This document shows, piece after piece, positions 32,027 through 36,807 of a stretch of DNA of 36,807 nucleotides. Below the pieces are notes generated by a model. It had not been told where the DNA came from. It made no database searches and worked only from the letters and a program-made list of their open reading frames with translations. How positions within the stretch are numbered: the stretch's first letter is position 1; every line of letters begins with the position of its first letter. Source of the stretch: a virus. The DNA lies in the IMG/VR virus record IMGVR_UViG_3300032117_000080, positions 1 to 36,807 of that record; one strand, written 5' to 3'. Both the position numbers and the translations under genes were made by a program.

Positions 32027-32296
32027 ATGGCAGGTAACAATCACTTTTTAACACAGATTTACGGGGTAGCTTATCCCGAAAACGCTTCTGTTATCAATCC
32101 CGTAAACGGTGCAATGGGTATTGCAAATTCATTCCCATCAGCAGGTTACAGGGCTTTTAGCTTAACAACTGCTACAACCATTTTAGGTGTAACTGTAAAC
32201 AGCGTTATTGAATCAGTACCAACAGGGTTGAACACAAAATCATTAAAGTTCTATTCTGTGGACAGTGTTGCAACGATTAACACAGCAGCTACTTAG
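32027..32296 (+). CDS. Small abundant-type protein on the opposite strand, 89 aa, unknown
   Basis: The only convincing plus-strand gene. It starts MAGNNHFLTQIYGVAYPENA, is rich in Ala, Ser, Thr and Val (SLTTATTILGVTVNSVIESV), and ends SVATINTAAT. No signal peptide or membrane segment is visible. Asn is mostly AAC and the G+C content is higher than in neighbours, as in the MCP, implying very high expression. It is a single-gene unit with a promoter at 31966 and a tight terminator at 32324. It resembles a small beta-rich surface or capsid-decoration protein, but no family is recognised. An alternative is an abundant early/regulatory peptide. Confidence 0.7.
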   Translation: MAGNNHFLTQIYGVAYPENASVINPVNGAMGIANSFPSAGYRAFSLTTATTILGVTVNSVIESVPTGLNTKSLKFYSVDSVATINTAAT

Positions 32297-32321
32297 TATC
32301 TTCCAAACAAAGAACTAATGG

Positions 32322-32609
32322 TCAAAGCCCTTCGGGGCTTTTTGTTTTAATAATAAATCTTCTAATTAATAAACCAAACCAATTTAATTGTACTAATTTT
32401 TCTGTTATAATAGAATTATAAGTATCGCCACAAAGTATAATAGGTTCATTTATATTATTAGTAGTAATATGAATTGTTGTTATTTCTTCTTGGAAAAAAA
32501 TACTATTATGTGTACTATCCCTTTTTATTCCACAAAAATCAATATCTTTATACCCATCACCATTGCTAATTAATTTACTTAATATTTCATAAAGATTTCT
32601 AACTTTCAT
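32322..32609 (-). CDS. Small conserved phage protein, 95 aa, unknown
   Basis: ATG at 32609 (an in-frame upstream start at 32633 has less support) gives MKVRNLYEILSKLISNGDGY, followed by a strand-rich middle (STHNSIFFQEEITTIHITTN). Phage proteins beginning with this 'MKVxxLxExLSKL' pattern are small and often unknown. Its 3' end (KTKSPEGL and stop) overlaps the hairpin that terminates the plus-strand gene, so the two genes run into each other. Last gene before that head-on collision. Confidence 0.5.
   Translation of the reverse strand: MKVRNLYEILSKLISNGDGYKDIDFCGIKRDSTHNSIFFQEEITTIHITTNNINEPIILCGDTYNSIITEKLVQLNWFGLLIRRFIIKTKSPEGL
32324..32348 (+). terminator. Terminator of the plus-strand 89-aa gene
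   Basis: AAAGCCC-TTCG-GGGCTTT (32324-32341) is a 7-bp stem with a stable UUCG tetraloop, followed on the plus strand by TTTGTTTT. On the minus strand the hairpin is not followed by T residues, so it acts one way. It lies within the 3' coding end of the opposing gene. Confidence 0.85.
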
Positions 32610-32644
32610 AATTTTTATTTTATTGTGATACATACATGATTTTA

Positions 32645-33409
32645 CTATTTTTTTTCAATCCATTCTTTCATTACGGGTGGATGCTCAAAATCTATTGGTA
32701 TTAAATCATTTTCACTAAACCATAATTCAGGTACAAATTCATCTGCCATATCTAATTTTTTATCATGGTTATCTTTGCCCATATTAAATACATTATCCTG
32801 CATATTAATTGACCTTTCTTTCATTATTTTTCTATCCCTTACAAACCCATAGTGAATGATTTTTATTTTATCTGCATATTCTGTATTGCATGATGGTACT
32901 GCTATACTTTCCGCATCCCCAACTGAACGATAATTAACCTTTGCTAATCTAATTACATAATTGCTACATGGAAGCCTATTTTGCTCAACATTAAGCTGCA
33001 AATTTGGGTTGCCCCATAAGTTTATTCGTCTTATCATATACCCTTCGCTATTGTCATTTAATGCATTTCTAATGGTATTATAACTATCGGGATGCACTAT
33101 TTCATCACTTTGAACATTTAGTACATATTGAAAACCTAAACGGTCTGCTTCCTGAATTGCAGCATTTGTTATATAGTTCAATCTTCTTTGGTCGTTATAA
33201 AAGTTCCAATCTTCATTTGTTAGCTTTAATATTTTAAGAAATGGACTATCTATACTTTCTAATATTTCAAGTGTGTTATCAGAACTTTCTACATAAGCAC
33301 AAATCACATAATCACAGCACTCAAGCAATGATAATATACATTCTTTAAAAGTATAATCATATTTAACACCATCTTTTATTAATGTTACTCCGCAAAGTTT
33401 ATTACTCAT
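32645..33409 (-). CDS. GT2-like (GT-A fold) glycosyltransferase, 254 aa
   Basis: N-terminal KLCGVTLIKDGVKYDYTFKE and the phrase CCDYVICAYVESSDNTLEIL follow the GT2 opening where nucleotide-sugar is bound. NVQSDEIVHPDSY (SDE at 101-103) occupies the position of the DxD metal motif. RRLNYITNAAIQEADRLGFQ is the usual preceding helix. Downstream residues include the acceptor-side loop (KIIHYGFVRDRKIMKERSIN). Similar short GT2-like proteins are found in phage and polysaccharide clusters. Substrate unknown. Its ATG overlaps the methyltransferase stop, so the two genes are coupled. Confidence 0.65.
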   Translation of the reverse strand: MSNKLCGVTLIKDGVKYDYTFKECILSLLECCDYVICAYVESSDNTLEILESIDSPFLKILKLTNEDWNFYNDQRRLNYITNAAIQEADRLGFQYVLNVQSDEIVHPDSYNTIRNALNDNSEGYMIRRINLWGNPNLQLNVEQNRLPCSNYVIRLAKVNYRSVGDAESIAVPSCNTEYADKIKIIHYGFVRDRKIMKERSINMQDNVFNMGKDNHDKKLDMADEFVPELWFSENDLIPIDFEHPPVMKEWIEKK

Positions 33410-33974
33410 ATCCTTTCTGTTTTAATTCGTTTTTTACTCTTTCAAAATCTTGTTCTAAATTATCACATTTCCATCCAAACCATGCACCAATATTTAAAGT
33501 TGGGTGGTAATTTTGGAATACAATACTTGCATAATCTGGTATTAATTCAGGTGTCCATAATGAATGATGCCCTTCGGGGTCTTTACTATTTAAGTCTATC
33601 ATCCATTCATTTAATGGGGTAAATATTATTTGTTTTTTAGAAAAATTACCCATTAATGAAAGTAATATAGAGCCATTTGTTACTGTTAAATGTTCTATGC
33701 TGTCAGATGATATGGTACAATCGTAATTAAATCCCAATCGTAAATAATGAAGCATATCCGCACATTCAAAATATTGTTGCTCTTTTTCATCATCTAATTT
33801 TCTTTCGATAATATCAATATACTTTCTTTTTTCAAATCCTAATTGACAAGTATAAGGTGCAGTATTACAACCCAAATCTATCATACTTTTACCACTTGTA
33901 TCACCACAAATAGCTTTCATTACATCTAAATATACCTTCCCGCTTCCCGTTATGTTATCAAAAAATATTTTCAT
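33402..33974 (-). CDS. SAM-dependent class I methyltransferase, 190 aa
   Basis: ATG at 33974 is used: an upstream TTG/ATG frame overlaps the HNH gene. The SAM site is MIDLGCNTAPYTCQLG (residues 31-46, motif I), with the acidic D54 in KYIDIIERK and a YDCTISSDSIEHL segment (84-96) for motif II. A C-terminal region (HSLWTPELIPDYASIVFQNY) is typical of O- or N-methyltransferases acting on small molecules or sugars. Setting between glycosyltransferases suggests sugar methylation, inference only. Confidence 0.7.
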   Translation of the reverse strand: MKIFFDNITGSGKVYLDVMKAICGDTSGKSMIDLGCNTAPYTCQLGFEKRKYIDIIERKLDDEKEQQYFECADMLHYLRLGFNYDCTISSDSIEHLTVTNGSILLSLMGNFSKKQIIFTPLNEWMIDLNSKDPEGHHSLWTPELIPDYASIVFQNYHPTLNIGAWFGWKCDNLEQDFERVKNELKQKGYE

Positions 33975-33987
33975 TACTATTTTTTTA

Positions 33988-34668
33988 TTATAAATATATA
34001 TTTGACATTGTTCTTCTATCAATAATTCCATAATTATTGTAGTAATACATAAATGTATCAAAAGATTCTCTTTTTAATTGAGAATGTAATCTTCTAACAT
34101 CTATATTTAATTTTATTGCCCAATCCTGCAAAATCATTCTTTCCCCATTATATTCTAACCATCTATTTGTTCTCCTATTACCGCATTGTTCTTTATTTGT
34201 AGCCCATCTACAATTTTCAGGTGTGTAATCACCATTAACATCATCTCTCTCAATAGAATATTTTGGTGTTGGCTTATTACCCATATCTTCTAAAAAGTTC
34301 TCAAAACTATGCAGCCATCTGTCGCAAACTTTAATATTTCTGCCACCATAATATTTATACGAAGGCGTTTTTTCATTATAGCATCTATTTTTCATCCTTA
34401 CCCATGTACTATATTCCTTAGTTATTTTACCAACAGTTCCACAACCATGTTTTTTATGAGTTGCCCCATTTTTAGATGCTACTAACTTTTGTAAACATCC
34501 GCAAGATTTAGTATTGCCATACATTAATGCTGAAACTTTAACTATATATTCATTGCCACAATCACACTTACATAGCCACCTATAAATACCATCACTTCCC
34601 TTATCTGAAATTCGTATAGCAACTAATTTGCCAAATCTTTTATCTGTTATATTTAGTTTAGTACCCAT
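33988..34668 (-). CDS. HNH homing endonuclease, 226 aa
   Basis: ATG at 34668; an upstream TTG/ATG would lie in the structured leader. A zinc ribbon (RWLCKCDCGN at 30-39 and KSCGCL at 54-59) is followed by the nuclease core: YSTWVRMKNRCYN (86-98), YYGGRNIKVCDRW, then SIERDDVNGDYTPENCRWAT (138-157) with ERDD and the ENC residues. A C-terminal helix-turn region (LQDWAIKLNIDVRRLHSQ) suits DNA binding. Probably active. It lies between two sugar-modifying genes and is likely a free-standing mobile gene. Confidence 0.88.
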   Translation of the reverse strand: MGTKLNITDKRFGKLVAIRISDKGSDGIYRWLCKCDCGNEYIVKVSALMYGNTKSCGCLQKLVASKNGATHKKHGCGTVGKITKEYSTWVRMKNRCYNEKTPSYKYYGGRNIKVCDRWLHSFENFLEDMGNKPTPKYSIERDDVNGDYTPENCRWATNKEQCGNRRTNRWLEYNGERMILQDWAIKLNIDVRRLHSQLKRESFDTFMYYYNNYGIIDRRTMSNIYL

Positions 34669-34695
34669 AAAATAAAAAATTCCCCCAAATAGAAG

Positions 34696-34781
34696 GCTTA
34701 CCCAATACACGATTAAGTGGAGAGGCATCTAAGTGGGAGATTAATTTAATATTTTTTTTACACATTGTGTATTGAGTAAGC
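34696..34781 (-). ncRNA. Structured leader upstream of the HNH gene
   Basis: Minus-strand RNA can pair GCTTACTCAATACAC with GTGTATTGGGTAAGC (15 bp, one G-U), from + positions 34767-34781 and 34696-34710, enclosing ~56 bases. A shorter ACATTG/CAATGT stem (34762-34767 with 34781-34786) overlaps and competes. It is a candidate regulatory leader rather than a gene product. Confidence 0.45.
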
Positions 34782-34795
34782 AATGTAAAAATACA

Positions 34796-36214
34796 TTAAC
34801 TTTTTATATTTAACAAATAATTTACAGCTTTTAATACTTGCCATTGGGTATATTGTGTGCAAGGCGGTAAATCTTTATTTATCTCACATTCCACCCCCGT
34901 TGTGCTGCAAGGTTCGTTGTGGTAACAAAAATAGTTTTTATCAATCGGGCAATCGGTGTGAATTATTTGTATTTTACTAAAATCACTATATCTTAGTTTT
35001 GGGTTGACACTACCAAAAAATATAGCAGATGGCACACCAAGCGCAACAGCTATTTGTGCGGGGCTACTATCTATGCCAATTAAACAATCACAACCTGATA
35101 TAATATACATTAGCATTTGAAGTGTTGGTGTATTAATATATGTAGCTACTATTTCATTTGTTCTTTTGCCTAATTGAAAAACCTCATAACCCAATCTTTT
35201 ATAATAATTTACAACAAAATTCCATTCACTAACAGTTGCATTTCTGTGATTTAACCCGACTTCATCGCAATGTATCAAAATATACTTTTGAAAAAGCATT
35301 TCACTTTTAGGTGCTAATACTTGTAATCTTGAATTTTGTGGTTCTAAATCTGTTATTTCAGCCATTTCACAATACGATTTAAACACGCTTTGTTGTGGTT
35401 TGTTTTCGTATGCCATATCAAAATTAATAACTCTTTCAGGAACTATTTTGGGGTTCATTTCTGAAATGTGTTTAATCTTATACGGATGCTGAAAAAATAT
35501 AGCCATAAATTGTTGTAATGTATCTAATACAACTTGATAGCCTTTATTATGAAAGTAATCTACTATTGGTAGTAACATTATTAAATCTCCGAGTGCGGCT
35601 TGACGGCAAAGTACAATGTGTGGCTTAAACGGTTGGTGAAAATAACCATGATGCCCAAATGTTTTCTGTATTGGTTCTCTTAATTCAAAAGCAAATTCAT
35701 CACAAATATCATCCGTTGGGAATTTAATACCATGCTTTTCTATTAAATAATTTCTGTACAATCTACCTATAATTTCATCGTCAGGTGAAACTATTTCTAT
35801 AAAATCATCAGTACCAACAACTTCTAATAACTTTTTACTTAGTAAGCAAAACCCGCCATTAAAATTATTTCTTTCATCGGGATAAGTCCATGCACTACCA
35901 ATTCCATCATAATCAAAAAACTTATCTTGCCATGCTGTTTCATCCAATATTGTTCCGTCATGCTGCACTACTAAGGCATAATCAGTATTTATATACTTCC
36001 ATAGTTCTTTTATTATAAATCGGCTGTAATCATGCTTACTTTTAATCTTAGGTATCTGTATTACTTCTACATCGTCATATTTGATATTAATATCTGTAAA
36101 AAATATTGCTCTGCCAAATTCAACTTTATTTAAACAGTTTTTTATTGATGCAATAGATTTACCGTAATAATAGCAATCTGCACAAATTAATGTTACGTTT
36201 GGTAGTTTAAGCAT
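34796..36214 (-). CDS. Two-domain glycosyltransferase fusion (DUF5672-like + GT9), 472 aa
   Basis: Residues 1-195 resemble DUF5672-type transferases: LPNVTLICADCYYYGKS, then LVVQHDGTIL (QHD at 84-86), NGGFCLLSKK, and the closing GHHGYFHQPF. Residues 196-470 form a GT9 heptosyltransferase-like domain: VLCRQAALGDLIMLLP (RxxxLGD at 204-210), then ILIHCDEVGLNHRNAT, and the donor site IGIDSSPAQIAVALGVP followed by FFGSVNPKLR. The Cys-rich end (DCPIDKNYFCYHNEPCSTTG) is as in some GT9 proteins. A single protein with two transferase domains would add two sugars in sequence. It heads the carbohydrate cassette; its ATG overlaps the upstream stop (TAATG). Confidence 0.72.
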   Translation of the reverse strand: MLKLPNVTLICADCYYYGKSIASIKNCLNKVEFGRAIFFTDINIKYDDVEVIQIPKIKSKHDYSRFIIKELWKYINTDYALVVQHDGTILDETAWQDKFFDYDGIGSAWTYPDERNNFNGGFCLLSKKLLEVVGTDDFIEIVSPDDEIIGRLYRNYLIEKHGIKFPTDDICDEFAFELREPIQKTFGHHGYFHQPFKPHIVLCRQAALGDLIMLLPIVDYFHNKGYQVVLDTLQQFMAIFFQHPYKIKHISEMNPKIVPERVINFDMAYENKPQQSVFKSYCEMAEITDLEPQNSRLQVLAPKSEMLFQKYILIHCDEVGLNHRNATVSEWNFVVNYYKRLGYEVFQLGKRTNEIVATYINTPTLQMLMYIISGCDCLIGIDSSPAQIAVALGVPSAIFFGSVNPKLRYSDFSKIQIIHTDCPIDKNYFCYHNEPCSTTGVECEINKDLPPCTQYTQWQVLKAVNYLLNIKS

Positions 36215-36345
36215 TATCTACCTTGTTTTATAGATTTATGAATTGATTTTAAACGCTTGTATATTTTCTTTTTATCTTCATCGGATTTACCTGCTGCAAA
36301 CATATTTGCTTCTAATTTTAGCTTTTTAGCTACTGATTTTCTCAT
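36214..36345 (-). CDS. Very small basic protein, 43 aa
   Basis: Reads MRKSVAKKLKLEANMFAAGK, then EDKKKIYKRLKSIHKSIKQG, with more than a third Lys/Arg and helical throughout. The start overlaps the stop of the previous gene (ATGA) and its TAA overlaps the ATG of the transferase (TAATG). Those two junctions make translation likely even though the frame is short. A basic coiled protein of this type might bind nucleic acid; nothing more can be said. Confidence 0.65.
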   Translation of the reverse strand: MRKSVAKKLKLEANMFAAGKSDEDKKKIYKRLKSIHKSIKQGR

Positions 36346-36509
36346 TTTTTAATTATTGAATAATCTATTAACATTTTATAAGTTCTGTAATACCCATCAT
36401 CTAATACTACACCTACTTCATCTTTTTCTATTACTTTATATCTTTCATTTGTTATATCGTTTTTAATTATACTTCCTATTTTTAATTTGTCAAATTGCTT
36501 TTCAGTCAT
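36342..36509 (-). CDS. Small protein with SH3-like pattern, 55 aa
   Basis: Starting at the ATG at 36509 (a TTG at 36527 would extend it six residues into the promoter), it reads MTEKQFDKLKIGSIIKND, then ERYKVIEKDEVGVVLDDG and a YRTYKMLIDYSI end. The alternating strand pattern resembles tiny SH3-like barrel proteins of phages. It overlaps the next ATG by ATGA. Function unknown. Confidence 0.6.
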   Translation of the reverse strand: MTEKQFDKLKIGSIIKNDITNERYKVIEKDEVGVVLDDGYYRTYKMLIDYSIIKK

Positions 36510-36524
36510 GATATTTAATTTTAA

Positions 36525-36532
36525 CAAAAGTA
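36525..36532 (-). promoter_or_regulatory. -7 box TACTTTTG upstream of the 55-aa gene
   Basis: The minus strand reads TACTTTTGTTAAAATTAAATATCATG, matching TAnnTTTG followed by TTAAA. No clear -33 TTG lies at the right distance. It would start a unit of the two small genes and the GT fusion. Confidence 0.4.
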
Positions 36533-36544
36533 GGTAATTAGTAT

Positions 36545-36673
36545 TTATTGTTTGTTTAGTTTTTGTTTTGCAATGGTTTTATATGTTGAAAATTTTGGTG
36601 CAAATAATGCACTTTCTAAATCCCATTTATTTCTTCTATTGTGGGTAATATATTTTCTATATTCATAATTACT
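36545..36673 (-). pseudogene. Possible broken small gene (no start codon)
   Basis: An open frame of 42 codons encodes protein-like sequence (YRKYITHNRRNKWDLESALF, then APKFSTYKTIAKQKLNKQ) but contains no ATG, GTG or TTG. A 16-codon ATG frame (MNIENILPTIEEINGI, 36616-36666) starts at the same place in another frame. A single-base frameshift would join them, so this may be a broken gene or a sequence error. Chance is not excluded. Confidence 0.3.
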
Positions 36674-36807
36674 TTATTTTTTAGTTGATAATTTTCCTCT
36701 TACTACTGCTAATTTATCGAATACTATCTTTTCTGCAAGTCCGATTTTCATATAGATTCCTGCAAGTATTTTTTCTTGTTCCTTTAATGGTCTTTCGTTT
36801 AAGTCCT
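36674..36807 (-). CDS. C-terminal end of an unknown protein (partial, 5' end off window)
   Basis: Read from the right edge, the frame gives DLNERPLKEQEKILAGIYMK, then IGLAEKIVFDKLAVVRGKLS and TKK, stopping at TAA (36674-36676). It is helical and charged with no recognisable family. It is the 3' end of an upstream gene in the same direction as the rest. A gap of 164 bases to the next ATG at 36509 follows, holding only the possible broken gene and the -7 box. Confidence 0.5.
   Translation of the reverse strand, partial: DLNERPLKEQEKILAGIYMKIGLAEKIVFDKLAVVRGKLSTKK

Noticed and set aside
33988-34061. N-terminal extension of the methyltransferase to 34061
   Set aside because: The extra 29 residues overlap the HNH gene end and are Ile/Tyr/Gln-rich without family resemblance; the ATG at 33974 lies 13 bases after the HNH stop and begins the folded domain.
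34660-34800. Group I intron around the HNH gene
   Set aside because: A long stem is present, but no conserved intron core (P3-P7) could be recognised and the flanking genes are different, complete genes, so no split exon is visible.
1-36807. Alternative genetic code (stop recoding), known in some crAss-like phages
   Set aside because: Genes end at TAA, TAG and TGA with neighbours starting right after; no gene needs an in-frame stop to be read through.
1-36807. tRNA genes, integrase or attachment sites
   Set aside because: No gap is large enough for a tRNA with a clear cloverleaf, and no recombinase motif was found in any frame.

Overview
The window is most likely about 37 kb of the structural half of a tailed phage (podovirus-like, crAss-like lineage) infecting a member of the Bacteroidota. 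The evidence is a very AT-rich sequence (roughly 30% G+C by eye), promoters of the Bacteroidota type (-7 box TAnnTTTG, a -33 TTG where one is visible), almost no Shine-Dalgarno sequences, and tightly packed genes with TAATG/ATGA overlaps. The gene order is also that of crAss-like phages: TerL, portal, scaffold, major capsid protein (MCP), ring proteins, a giant 'stabilization/muzzle' protein, then ejected proteins and tail proteins. The standard code with all three stops is used. No integrase, tRNA, rRNA or CRISPR array was seen. Family calls were made by reading motifs; no database search was run.

Except for one gene, everything lies on the minus strand, so transcription runs from right to left. 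From the right edge: small unknown genes (36.8-36.2 kb); a carbohydrate cassette (36.2-31.1 kb) with a fused two-domain glycosyltransferase, an HNH homing endonuclease, a SAM methyltransferase, a GT2-like transferase and a GT9-like transferase; inside that cassette a lone plus-strand gene (32.0-32.3 kb) with its own promoter and terminator; small genes including a GroES-like barrel protein and a 75-aa protein that copies a motif of the MCP (31.1-28.4 kb); TerL and portal (28.4-23.8 kb); head genes to the MCP (23.8-19.8 kb); connector rings, a GroES homologue and the 1325-aa muzzle/stabilization protein (18.7-11.4 kb); a cupin, a short glycine/alanine-rich ejection protein, a 913-aa protein with an HExxH metallopeptidase motif and an 1842-aa polyvalent protein (11.4-1.7 kb); two tail proteins; and a tail-fibre gene that runs off the left edge and begins with a signal peptide.

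The genes form a late, virion-building operon series. TerL and the portal package DNA. Scaffold and MCP build the head, possibly helped by the GroES homologue acting with host GroEL. Rings and the muzzle protein close the portal vertex. The large proteins are probably carried in the virion and ejected into the host. Three homing endonucleases sit at gene boundaries, two of them next to portal and MCP. Strong hairpins after the MCP and the 294-aa gene divide the operon into transcription units, each restarted by a TAnnTTTG promoter. The carbohydrate cassette may modify virion proteins or the host surface.
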